From the NCBI GenBank assembly GCA_031365725.1, contig JANLYQ010000073.1:1-29318 (forward strand): DNA of 29,318 bases, in the 5' to 3' direction. This document shows positions 1 through 10,058 of the stretch, one piece after another (positions within the stretch are counted from its first letter, which is position 1; every line of letters starts with the position of its first letter). The notes beneath the pieces were generated by a model, which did not search any database, had not been told where the DNA came from, and worked only from the letters and a program-made list of their open reading frames with translations. Made by a program: the position numbers and the translations under genes. The DNA is from JANLYQ01 sp031365725 (GTDB lineage: Bacteria > Actinomycetota > Actinomycetes > JACCUZ01).

Positions 1-887
1 TCCGCGATCTCGAAGCGCAGGCCCTTGCCGACCATCGGCTCCTCGGACACCTCGTCGGCCCCGTCACGCCGGGTCAGCCGGAACGACGGGGCGGCGTAGA
101 ACGCACCCGGGATCTCGATCAGACCGTCGGTGCCGACGATCGCGCCGCGGGTCGGTGCGACGGCGGTCGACGTGCAGGTGAGCACGGCGTGCGCGCCGCC
201 GGCGTGGGTCAGCAGGATCGAGGTGGTTGCGTCCACACCGGTGAAGGCCGGCTCGCTGATCGCAGTCACCGACGTCGGGTTGCCGAGGAGCATGGAGGCG
301 AACGACACCGGATAGACCCCGAGGTCGAGCAGCGCCCCACCACCGAGGGCGGGGTCGAAGAGCCGGTGCGCTGGGTTGTGCGGGAACCACTGCCCGTGGT
401 CGGCCATCACCTGGGTCACCTGACCGACGGCGCCCTGGGCGACGAGCTCGCGGATGCGCACGATGCGCGGCAGGAACCGCGTCCACATCGCCTCCATCAG
501 GAAGACACCGCGCGATCGGGCTGCGCTCACCAGCGACTGCGCTTCCGCGGCGTTCATCGTGAACGCCTTCTCCACCAGCACCGACTTGCCCGCCCCGATC
601 GCGAGCATCGCGGCATCGTGGTGACCGGGGTGCGGGGTGGCGACGTAGACGACCTCGACGTCACCGTCGGCAGCGAGATCGGCGTACGACGGGTGGGCGC
701 GGGCGATGCCGTGCTCAGTGGCGTATCGGCCGGCCGACTCCTGGGTCCGTGAACCCACCGCGACGATGGTCGCGTCCTCGAGCATCGCGACCTCGTGAGC
801 GAAGTCGGTGGCGATCCCCCCGGTGCCGATGACGCCCCAGCGCACGGTGTCACCAGAGGCAACGTCGTTTGGGCCGGCGTCGTTCAT
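1..887 (-). CDS. Gfo/Idh/MocA family NAD(P)-dependent oxidoreductase (3' end outside window)
   Basis: The frame read leftward from ATG 887 stays open to the window edge (295 codons). It gives an N-terminal Rossmann fold with the dinucleotide loop WGVIGTGGIA (residues 17-26), YVATPHPGHH at about 81-90, and VEKAFT at 105-110, whose Lys107 is the conserved catalytic lysine of the EKP-type motif. MEAMWTRFLP (131-140) and a later GGGALLDLGVYP stretch are typical of the dihydrodiol-dehydrogenase-like subgroup. These enzymes oxidise or reduce sugars, cyclitols or diols in the cytosol; the substrate here cannot be told. The family is usually about 330 residues, so roughly 35 C-terminal residues are missing. 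Its ATG overlaps the TGA of the upstream DUF998 gene (ATGA), implying translational coupling. Confidence 0.9.
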   Translation of the reverse strand, partial: MNDAGPNDVASGDTVRWGVIGTGGIATDFAHEVAMLEDATIVAVGSRTQESAGRYATEHGIARAHPSYADLAADGDVEVVYVATPHPGHHDAAMLAIGAGKSVLVEKAFTMNAAEAQSLVSAARSRGVFLMEAMWTRFLPRIVRIRELVAQGAVGQVTQVMADHGQWFPHNPAHRLFDPALGGGALLDLGVYPVSFASMLLGNPTSVTAISEPAFTGVDATTSILLTHAGGAHAVLTCTSTAVAPTRGAIVGTDGLIEIPGAFYAAPSFRLTRRDGADEVSEEPMVGKGLRFEIA

Positions 888-1489
888 CGCCGTGCCCTTC
901 TCGCCAGAGCGATCACACTCGCCACGACAGCCAGTGGCCACAACGCCTGCGCCCCGGCGGCGACCCGCTCGGCCAGACCGACGCGCGCCGAGTCAGACGT
1001 CAGCTCGGCGAAGAACCAGCCGACCAGACCGAGCAGGACGACCCCAGCTGCGAGCGCGTGCGCCCGTCGCAGCAGCCCCGGCGCCGACACGCGCCACGAC
1101 GCAAGTGGCCACAGCCCGAGGCAGAGGAAGGCGATGCCCGCGACGGTCGAATGGGCTTGCGAGCTGCCGCCACCGGAGGGCAACGGAAAGGCGGCCACCA
1201 GCACGGTAGCGACACCGCCGACCCCGAGCACAAGCCGGCCGGGCAGCCGAGCCGGACGCAACGCGAGGGCAGTCACGAGGTGGCAGACCCCGAGGCCCGC
1301 CAGCGCGGTGGTCATCACCCAGCGGTCGTCGGCGTCCCGAGCCGCCAAGGCGCTGATGGTGTCGACGACCGGGTCGAACCCGCCGTGCTGCCGTCTCGCG
1401 GCCAGCGTCCAGCCACCGATCAGCAGTACCGGCGCGGCTACTGACGACACGACGCCCCACCCCGGCACCCCGACGTCCCTGCGTCTCAC
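884..1489 (-). CDS. DUF998 family six-helix membrane protein
   Basis: This 201-residue protein has about six hydrophobic helices, including GVVSSVAAPVLLIGGW near the N terminus and ALWPLAVVASVIALA near the C terminus, in the spacing of DUF998 proteins (usually about 200 residues). DUF998 members are integral membrane proteins of unknown biochemical role. I chose GTG 1489 because it removes a non-homologous arginine-rich extension (the open frame runs back to 1822) and places the first helix close to the N terminus. It also overlaps the stop of a candidate small ORF (GTGA). The stop overlaps the start of the downstream oxidoreductase by 4 bp, so these genes are probably co-transcribed. No strong Shine-Dalgarno is visible, which fits translational coupling. 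Confidence 0.8.
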   Translation of the reverse strand: MRRRDVGVPGWGVVSSVAAPVLLIGGWTLAARRQHGGFDPVVDTISALAARDADDRWVMTTALAGLGVCHLVTALALRPARLPGRLVLGVGGVATVLVAAFPLPSGGGSSQAHSTVAGIAFLCLGLWPLASWRVSAPGLLRRAHALAAGVVLLGLVGWFFAELTSDSARVGLAERVAAGAQALWPLAVVASVIALARRARR

Positions 1490-1587
1490 GCCCGGTCCAG
1501 AGTGATCACCTTGCAGATCTGGCGGACCCCGTTGACCGCGCTGCCGGACTGACCGACCGCGCCGTCGAGACCACGTCGGACGAGCAC
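1486..1587 (-). CDS. Candidate leaderless 33-residue small protein
   Basis: A GTG-initiated frame of 34 codons, too short for most gene finders. It begins MLVRRGLDGA and ends KVITLDRA, with one cysteine in VRQIC and no membrane segment. Two things support it. A TACGGT -10 element ends exactly 6 nt before the GTG, the geometry of a leaderless actinobacterial transcript. Its TGA overlaps the GTG of the DUF998 gene (GTGA), as for coupled genes. I do not recognise a family. It could be a leader peptide controlling the operon, a short functional protein, or a chance frame under a real promoter. Confidence 0.42.
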   Translation of the reverse strand: MLVRRGLDGAVGQSGSAVNGVRQICKVITLDRA

Positions 1588-1593
1588 TCGGGG

Positions 1594-1599
1594 ACCGTA
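1594..1599 (-). promoter_or_regulatory. -10 element of a leaderless promoter for the small ORF/DUF998/oxidoreductase unit
   Basis: On the minus strand the sequence reads TACGGT (consensus TAnnnT), six bases before GTG 1587. Transcription would start at or next to the start codon. No convincing -35 hexamer is visible, which is common for actinobacterial promoters. The same hexamer and spacing precede the VOC gene at 2341-2346. Confidence 0.5.
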
Positions 1600-1617
1600 G
1601 CAGGGACGGTCGAGACG

Positions 1618-2334
1618 CTACCGCGCAGGAAGCACGCAGAACTCGTTGCCGGAAGGGTCGGCATAGAGCCGCCACGGCAGCGCGCCCCACCCCGGGTGGA
1701 GCTCTCGGCCGCCACGATGCGCGATGGCTGCCGCGACGTCGTCGGCATCCTCTGCAGCCTCGAGACGGACGTCGAGGTGCATCCTGTTCTTGGTCGGCCT
1801 CTTGGGCGCCGACTCGGGGCACAGCTCAAGGAGCGGACCCAGCAGCGACGGGTGGCGTAGCGACCGCGGTGTGACGCCGGCGACGTCGGTCCAGCCGGTC
1901 AGCCACGACCAGAACTCCGCATCCCGGTCCGGGTCGGCAGAGTCCAGCGGGAGCGCCGCAAGGGGACCGGTGTCGACGTATGCCACTCGCTCCTCCATGA
2001 CGCAGAACGGGTTGCCCTCCGGGTCGGCGAGCACGAACCAGGGTGCATCTCCCTGGCCGATGTCGACGTGCCGGGCGCCGAGCCCGAGCAGCCGCTGGAC
2101 CTCGTCGTTCTGGCGGACCCCACCCCTGAGGTCCGGGTGGAGCCTCGGTGGTTCGTGCGGCAGATCGGGGACCCGCTGGAAGCACAGGTCGAGGACCGGC
2201 CCACCCTCGATGGTGAGCCTCGTCTCGAAGCCATCAGGCTCATCGGTCAGCCGCTCGCCCCCGACCACCGCCTCCCAGAACCGGCCCAGCCGCTGGGGAT
2301 CGACCGCATCGATGACCAGGTTCTCCAGAAGCAT
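1618..2334 (-). CDS. VOC-superfamily (glyoxalase-like) protein with two domains
   Basis: A 238-residue protein made of two tandem vicinal-oxygen-chelate modules. The first starts MLLENLVIDAVDPQRLGRFW and ends with ADPEGNPFCVME at about residue 108-119. The second includes DPDRDAEFWSWLTGW and ends with ADPSGNEFCVLP at the C terminus. The DPxGNxFCV signature closing each module is typical of glyoxalase-like domain (PF18029) proteins. Family members include lyases, dioxygenases and antibiotic-binding resistance proteins; nothing here fixes a substrate, and several metal-ligand positions of true glyoxalase I are not evident. ATG 2334 is supported by a leaderless promoter. The gene stands alone between the two minus-strand operons. 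Confidence 0.85.
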   Translation of the reverse strand: MLLENLVIDAVDPQRLGRFWEAVVGGERLTDEPDGFETRLTIEGGPVLDLCFQRVPDLPHEPPRLHPDLRGGVRQNDEVQRLLGLGARHVDIGQGDAPWFVLADPEGNPFCVMEERVAYVDTGPLAALPLDSADPDRDAEFWSWLTGWTDVAGVTPRSLRHPSLLGPLLELCPESAPKRPTKNRMHLDVRLEAAEDADDVAAAIAHRGGRELHPGWGALPWRLYADPSGNEFCVLPAR

Positions 2335-2340
2335 GCGCCC

Positions 2341-2346
2341 ACCGTA
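2341..2346 (-). promoter_or_regulatory. -10 element of a leaderless promoter for the VOC gene
   Basis: The minus strand reads TACGGT followed by GGGCGC and then ATG 2334. The 6-nt gap between a TAnnnT box and the start codon, with no Shine-Dalgarno, points to a leaderless mRNA. Confidence 0.55.
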
Positions 2347-2408
2347 GGTCGGGACGCCGCGGCATCGCGAGCCCCGGGGCAGATTGGTGCACTCGTCGTT
2401 GCGGCTCC

Positions 2409-4439
2409 TTACGCCAGGTCGCGAGCGATGCTGCGTTGCCAGCGACGATCAACGAACGGCTCGCCGTCGCGCCAGGTCTGCAGTGTCACCACGACGTCGA
2501 AAGTGGTCTCGCTGACGTCGACGGCCAGCTCGGACCGGGCCCGCACTGTCGCCTCGTCCCACGCCACCGTGAAGTCCGCCGACGCTTCCGCCCGTTGGGC
2601 GAAGGTTTCCGTCGACACCGAGACCCGGCCCGTGTAGCGCTCACTCACCCGCCCACCGTCGACCCCGTAGTCGCTGCCGTGGTCGTCCGCGCACGCCGTA
2701 CGCCGCCCCAGCACGTCGCGCTCGATCCACCATCGGGTGGGCACGTCTGGCGAGACCAGCTGGTCACCGTCGTCGGCGGCCCCGGCGGCGGGCAGTGGCA
2801 GCAACGGCAACCCGACCGCAGGCACCGACTCACCGGCGACCGGCAGCACCAACGACGACGCACCCCGGTCGATCGTGAGGGTCAGTGGCCGAGGCGGGGC
2901 CACGGTGTTGGGCCAGTCGACCCCGGCTACCGACAATCGCAGCACGTGCCCCGGTGCGGCCTCCCAGGTCATCGCCTCCAGCTCGAGCTCGATGTCGACG
3001 AACGTGGGTTGGTCAACCCCACTTGACCCCGATCCCCCCACCGGCATCGGCATCGGCGACACCGAGGACTCACGGTGGGTGAGGTTGAGCAGCCCCCGGG
3101 CCAGCAACGACGAGGTGCCGTCGGGGAAGACGTCACACAGCTTGGCTGACACCGAGGCGACCGGATCCGACGACGCCACCCGCAACCGCAGGACGGCGTG
3201 CCCCAGCAACGAGATCTGCTCGGCCGGCCACTGCCAGGTCAGCGACGCGGCATCGTCGTACCGCTGGTCGGTGGGCTGTCCCCACGGCAACGAGCCGGCG
3301 CAGCTGTTCCACGCGGCGGTGCCGACATCAGGCAGCACCCGGTAGGTCACCGTCCCCGCACCGAGGCCGCGCACGTCCTCACGCGCACCGACCAGCGGCC
3401 AGACCGGTGCGGAGCGCCACTGCCCCTCGACCTCATCGCGGTCCGGTCCCGGCACGGTCGACGCCTGGGCGAACCAGGTGAGCGCCGGCTCGTCGTCGTA
3501 CGACGATCCGTCCGCACCCACGTCGATGCCGCGCAGCCACCGGTCCCACCACCGGGCCATCACCTGGACGAGGTCGAGGTGCGGGCCGGGCAGCGAGGTC
3601 TCGGTCGAGGCGTGCGCCCACGGGCCGAGCAGCAGCCGGTGCGGGGTGCCGGTCGAGGCGAGCGCCCGCACGGTGCGGAACGTGTTGTTGCGGTAGCCGT
3701 CGGCCCACCCGCCGACCAGCATCGTCGGGCACACGATGCGGTCGTAAGCCGGTCGCACCGAACCGTGCCGCCAGTAGGCACTGTCGCGTTGCGCCTCGGA
3801 CCAGCACAGGAGCCACGGCTCGTGCCCCTCGACCCGCGCGCGCCAGGTGTCGACCCACCCGTCGCCGACCAGCGACGGCACCGGCGGCAAGGCGTTCATC
3901 GCCACCATGTAGGTCGGATAGTCGACGAGGTCGAGCAGCCGACGTGCTCCGCCCATGTAGTGCACGTCGTCGGTGAAGCGGTCGTCGGTGGCGTAGATCG
4001 CGCAGATCGCCTTCAGCGCCGGCGGTCGCTCGCAGGCGACCTGCAGCGCGTTGAAGCCGGAGTACGAGGTGCCGTACATGCCGACCGACCCGCTGCACCA
4101 CGGCTGTGCGGCCAGCCACGCGATCACCTCGGCCATGTCGAGCAGCTCCTGCTCGGGATATTCGTCGGTCGCCAAGCCGTCGGAGGACCCTGTGCCGCGC
4201 AGGTCGACCCGCGCCACGGCGTAGGAGTGCTCGTCGCGCAGCCGGAGGTACTCCGGGCGGTAGGTCGCGGTCAGGTCGTCCTTGCGGTAGGGCAACGCCT
4301 CGAGCACGCACGGCACCGGCTCGGCCAGCGCGGGGAGGAACAGCGTGGTGGCCAGCCGGGTGCCGTCCGACACGGTGATGAAGATCTTCTCGGCCGTACC
4401 GCGAGCTGTTGTCTCCTCCGCACCGACACCGTCAGCCAC
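2409..4439 (-). CDS. CocE/NonD family alpha/beta hydrolase (X-Pro dipeptidyl-peptidase S15-like)
   Basis: A 676-residue hydrolase of the cocaine esterase/glutaryl-acylase class. Residues about 15-300 form the catalytic alpha/beta-hydrolase domain. The nucleophile lies in MYGTSYSGF (Ser125), the acid in VGGWADGY (Asp247) and the base in LLGPWAHAS (His276), so the triad is intact. The C-terminal half carries the beta-rich jelly-roll of PF08530. No signal peptide is visible, so it is probably cytoplasmic. Known relatives cleave esters or amides, but the substrate is not predictable. The open frame extends upstream through the neighbouring gene. I chose GTG 4439 because it overlaps the peptidase stop by 8 bp and starts just before the conserved AEKIFITVSDGTRLATTLF block. 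It is probably co-expressed with the upstream P1 peptidase. Confidence 0.88.
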   Translation of the reverse strand: MADGVGAEETTARGTAEKIFITVSDGTRLATTLFLPALAEPVPCVLEALPYRKDDLTATYRPEYLRLRDEHSYAVARVDLRGTGSSDGLATDEYPEQELLDMAEVIAWLAAQPWCSGSVGMYGTSYSGFNALQVACERPPALKAICAIYATDDRFTDDVHYMGGARRLLDLVDYPTYMVAMNALPPVPSLVGDGWVDTWRARVEGHEPWLLCWSEAQRDSAYWRHGSVRPAYDRIVCPTMLVGGWADGYRNNTFRTVRALASTGTPHRLLLGPWAHASTETSLPGPHLDLVQVMARWWDRWLRGIDVGADGSSYDDEPALTWFAQASTVPGPDRDEVEGQWRSAPVWPLVGAREDVRGLGAGTVTYRVLPDVGTAAWNSCAGSLPWGQPTDQRYDDAASLTWQWPAEQISLLGHAVLRLRVASSDPVASVSAKLCDVFPDGTSSLLARGLLNLTHRESSVSPMPMPVGGSGSSGVDQPTFVDIELELEAMTWEAAPGHVLRLSVAGVDWPNTVAPPRPLTLTIDRGASSLVLPVAGESVPAVGLPLLPLPAAGAADDGDQLVSPDVPTRWWIERDVLGRRTACADDHGSDYGVDGGRVSERYTGRVSVSTETFAQRAEASADFTVAWDEATVRARSELAVDVSETTFDVVVTLQTWRDGEPFVDRRWQRSIARDLA

Positions 4440-5520
4440 GGGCCGCACCCACCAGGCGGGCGACCTCGTCGAACGGCAGCCCGACCGAGGTGTTGCCGTC
4501 GCGCCCGATGACCGTGCCGGCGGCGAGCAGTGCGGTGACCACAGCCTCTTCGGTAGCCTCGACGGCCGCGGCGAAGTACGGGTCCAGGTCGGTGCCGGTG
4601 ACCGGCACGCCGTGCGGCGACTCGCCACGCGGGCAGCGCAGGCCGGTCGCCAGCGCCAGGAAGATCTCGCCGCTGGCGTGGGTGGCTGTGCTGCCGACCC
4701 GGGCCAGGCCGAGCCCGGCGCGCGTGGCCAACCGGGTGCACGCAGCAGCATCGAGTGCCCCGTCCGTGACCAGCACGACGATGCACGAGCCGGCGTCACC
4801 GGGGCGGCCGATGTCTGCAGGTGCGAGCAGCTGACCGACCGGCACACCGGCCACGGTCAGCCGCTCGTGCGACCCGAAGTTCGCCAGTACCAGAGCACCG
4901 ACGGTCTCACCGCTGGGCAGCACCCGGGACGCTGTGCCGATCCCGCCCTTCCAGCCCAGGCAGCTCATGCCCGACCCGGCACCCACCGCGCCCTCGTCGG
5001 GGGGGAACACCGTGCCGGCCGACGCCCGCGCCGACGACAGGGCCTCGCGCACATCACCCGCCTCGACCTGCGTGCGTCTCGCGTCGGACAGGAACGAGTC
5101 GTCGCACTCGGCCACCAACGGGATGATCACGTCCTCGAGGCCGATGCCCGCGTCCTCCTCGGCCAGCAGCGCGCACGCGGCGTCGTAGACCCGGCCCACC
5201 TGCATCGTGGAGGTCAGGAACACCGGGGTCTCGGCCAGCCCCCACTCACGCAGCGACAGGAAGCCGGTGCACTCACCGGCGCCGTTGAGCACCGCACCGC
5301 CCGCCGGCACCGGGCTGCGGAACAGGTTGCCGCCCGGGTCGAGCACGGTCACCCCCGTGCGTACGACGCCCCGCCCGCGGGGTGGCGCCGGCTCGTCGTG
5401 CCACACCGTCGCGTGCCCGAGACCGACTCCCGGCACGTCGAGCACCGAGCCTGTCGGACCCGAGGGCAGCAGTCCGATCCTGACCGGGAGATCAGCAGCG
5501 CGCGGCACGCGGCACAGCAT
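4432..5520 (-). CDS. P1/S58 family self-processing aminopeptidase (DmpA/BapA-like)
   Basis: A 362-residue Ntn-type hydrolase, close to DmpA in length. The N-terminal RAADL...SVLDVPGVGLGHAT block matches the family start. DAGSCIVVLVTDGAL contains the expected Gly-Ser autocleavage site (Gly244/Ser245). Ser245 would become the N-terminal nucleophile of the small subunit after self-cleavage. VLVLANFG (211-216 region) supplies the conserved Asn214 that corresponds to the catalytic-site Asn of DmpA. Relatives remove N-terminal D-Ala, L-Ala or beta-amino acids from small peptides. No clear signal peptide is present. The start is uncertain: ATG 5520 gives the expected length, but GTG 5508 is possible and neither has a good Shine-Dalgarno. 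The divergent gene begins only 34 bp away. Confidence 0.87.
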   Translation of the reverse strand: MLCRVPRAADLPVRIGLLPSGPTGSVLDVPGVGLGHATVWHDEPAPPRGRGVVRTGVTVLDPGGNLFRSPVPAGGAVLNGAGECTGFLSLREWGLAETPVFLTSTMQVGRVYDAACALLAEEDAGIGLEDVIIPLVAECDDSFLSDARRTQVEAGDVREALSSARASAGTVFPPDEGAVGAGSGMSCLGWKGGIGTASRVLPSGETVGALVLANFGSHERLTVAGVPVGQLLAPADIGRPGDAGSCIVVLVTDGALDAAACTRLATRAGLGLARVGSTATHASGEIFLALATGLRCPRGESPHGVPVTGTDLDPYFAAAVEATEEAVVTALLAAGTVIGRDGNTSVGLPFDEVARLVGAARG

Positions 5521-5540
5521 GCACCACCGGGCAGCCGCTG

Positions 5541-5547
5541 GGGGGAG
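5541..5547 (+). promoter_or_regulatory. Shine-Dalgarno GGGGGAG fixing the start of the deacetylase gene
   Basis: GGGGGAG lies 7 nt before GTG 5555, an ideal spacing. It is 19 nt before ATG 5567, too far for efficient initiation, so the GTG is the better start. Confidence 0.65.
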
Positions 5548-5554
5548 CGCAACC

Positions 5555-6655
5555 GTGGCAGCATGCATGATCGTGCCGAGCCTGGACGGACTCACCGTCG
5601 TGTGGTCCGACGACGTCCTGCGCCACGAGCCGCTGCGCGAGGTGTGGGTCGGCGTTGCGACACCCGGCACCGAGGTACCCGCGCGGGCGCAGGTGCTGCT
5701 CGACGCGGTCACCGCCGCCGGCGCGCGGGTGGTTGCCTCATCGTCGTACGACGACAGCGTGCTGTCCCGCGTGCACGACAAGAACCTGCTTCTGCACCTG
5801 CGCACGGTGGCCGCCGACTGGGCGGCGGGGGACTACGAGGCGCTGGTCGGCCAGGACCGGGTGGTGCCCTACGTCTTCCCGACCGCCGGCATGCTGGACG
5901 GCCTGCCGATGCACACTCCGACCGCGACGCACGCCCGGGCCGGTCTCTGGTGCTACGACACGATGACCCTGGTCGGGCCGGGCACCTGGGAGGCGGCGCG
6001 CGCCGCGGTCGACGTGACGCTGACGGCGGTCGATGCCGTCGCGGGTGGTGAGCCTGCCGCCTACGCGCTCGTCCGACCGCCCGGGCACCACGCCACCAGG
6101 ACCGCATTCGGCGGCTCCTGCTACCTCAACAACGCGGCTGTCGCAGCCGAGGCTCTGCGCGGTCACGGCGTGCCGCGGGTCGCCATCATCGACATCGACG
6201 CCCACCACGGCAACGGCACCCAGGCAGTGTTCTGGCACCGCGGTGACGTGTTCTACGGCTCGCTGCACGTCGACCCGGGCGCGGGCTGGTTCCCCCACGT
6301 CATCGGGTACGCCGACGAGCGGGGCACCGGCGACGGCGCAGGGGCCACGGTGAACCGACCGCTGCGCCCCGGCACCGGCGACGACGACTGGCTGGCGGAG
6401 CTCGAGTCGCTCACACAGGCAGCCGCAACCTGGGACGCCGGGGCGCTGGTCGTCTCTCTCGGCGTCGATGCGGCGGGGGCAGACCCGGAGAGCCCGCTGG
6501 AGGTCACCACCGACGGGTTCGCTGCGGCCGGCCGGCTGCTTGCCGGTCTGAGCCTGCCGACCGTGCTCGTGCACGAGGGCGGCTACCACCTCACCCGTCT
6601 CGGTCCGGACACGGTCGCGGTGCTCGCGGGCTTCCGCCCCGGTCGCCCTGGGTAG
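5555..6655 (+). CDS. Histone deacetylase/acetylpolyamine amidohydrolase-family zinc deacetylase
   Basis: A 366-residue class II-like arginase-fold deacetylase. RPPGHHA (174-180) has the catalytic His pair. IIDIDAHHGNGTQ (211-223) has zinc ligands Asp215 and His217, and SLGVDAAGADP (301-311) the third ligand Asp305. GGYH near 342-345 carries the transition-state Tyr344. The SLGVDxxxxDP spacing resembles acetylpolyamine amidohydrolases more than eukaryotic HDACs, so the likely reaction is hydrolysis of acetyl groups from polyamines or other small amines in the cytoplasm. GTG 5555 is preferred over ATG 5567 because of its Shine-Dalgarno. It is divergent from the P1 peptidase; with CocE this gives three amide/ester hydrolases side by side, suggesting use of acylated amines or peptides (inference). 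Confidence 0.9.
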   Translation: MAACMIVPSLDGLTVVWSDDVLRHEPLREVWVGVATPGTEVPARAQVLLDAVTAAGARVVASSSYDDSVLSRVHDKNLLLHLRTVAADWAAGDYEALVGQDRVVPYVFPTAGMLDGLPMHTPTATHARAGLWCYDTMTLVGPGTWEAARAAVDVTLTAVDAVAGGEPAAYALVRPPGHHATRTAFGGSCYLNNAAVAAEALRGHGVPRVAIIDIDAHHGNGTQAVFWHRGDVFYGSLHVDPGAGWFPHVIGYADERGTGDGAGATVNRPLRPGTGDDDWLAELESLTQAAATWDAGALVVSLGVDAAGADPESPLEVTTDGFAAAGRLLAGLSLPTVLVHEGGYHLTRLGPDTVAVLAGFRPGRPG

Positions 6656-6708
6656 GCTCGGGGCGCTTGCGAGAGCGTGTGTGAGGACCGAGGAGCGAGG
6701 GTGCCGCA

Positions 6709-9414
<2,706 letters not shown>

Positions 9415-9421
9415 CGCGCGC

Positions 9422-10045
9422 GTGACGTTGGTCCGGTTCACCGTGCGCACCGTGGCCGCGCTGCTCGTGCTGGTGGTCGTGGTGCTCGGTGCCACGGCGA
9501 CGCGGGTGTGGCTGGTGGCGAGGCAGGACAACCGACGGGTGTCCGACACGATCGTGGTGCTCGGTGCTGCCCAGTACAACGGTCGCCCCTCGGCTGTGCT
9601 GGTGGCCCGGCTCGACCATGCGCGGCTGCTGTTCAAGGAGCACGTCGCGCCGCGCATCATCACCGTGGGGGGCAAGCAGGCCGGTGACACCTTCACCGAG
9701 GCGTCCGCCAGCAAGACCTGGCTGGTGGCGCACGGGGTGCCGGCTGCCCGGGTGGTCGCGGTGGCGGCCGGGCGCGACACGCTGTCCAGTGTGGTAGCGG
9801 TCGAGTCGGAGATGGCGCGCCGGCACTGGACGAGCTCGGTGCTGGTCACCGATCCGTGGCACGCGTTGCGCGCCCGGGCGATGGCCAACGACCACGACAT
9901 GAACGCGGTCGTCTCGCCCACCCGGCAGGGCCCGGCGGTGCGGCAACGCTCGACCGAGCTGCGCTACATCGCCCGCGAGACCTTGGCCTACCTCTACTAC
10001 AAGGTCTTCCACCGCAGCGCCGACTCCGGCACGACCGCGGTCTGA
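9422..10045 (+). CDS. DUF218 (YdcF/ElyC/SanA-like) membrane-anchored protein
   Basis: A 207-residue protein with one N-terminal membrane segment (VRTVAALLVLVVVVLGATATRVWLVA, roughly residues 8-33). A DUF218 domain follows, beginning SDTIVVLGAAQYNGRPS and containing VARLDHARLLF, ITVGGK and VLVTDPWHALRARAMA. E. coli relatives ElyC and SanA affect envelope integrity and peptidoglycan or enterobacterial common antigen metabolism; the biochemical activity is not established. The domain probably lies outside the membrane. GTG 9422 is chosen because it leaves only the anchor before the domain and starts 7 bp after ppdK. The frame itself extends far upstream as a shadow of ppdK. Confidence 0.83.
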   Translation: MTLVRFTVRTVAALLVLVVVVLGATATRVWLVARQDNRRVSDTIVVLGAAQYNGRPSAVLVARLDHARLLFKEHVAPRIITVGGKQAGDTFTEASASKTWLVAHGVPAARVVAVAAGRDTLSSVVAVESEMARRHWTSSVLVTDPWHALRARAMANDHDMNAVVSPTRQGPAVRQRSTELRYIARETLAYLYYKVFHRSADSGTTAV

Positions 10046-10058
10046 GGCTGCTCTTACG

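Noticed and set aside
3198..4511. Plus-strand frame of 437 codons opposite the CocE gene
   Set aside because: Arg/His/Gly/Val-rich composition without domains, fully opposite an intact catalytic triad gene.
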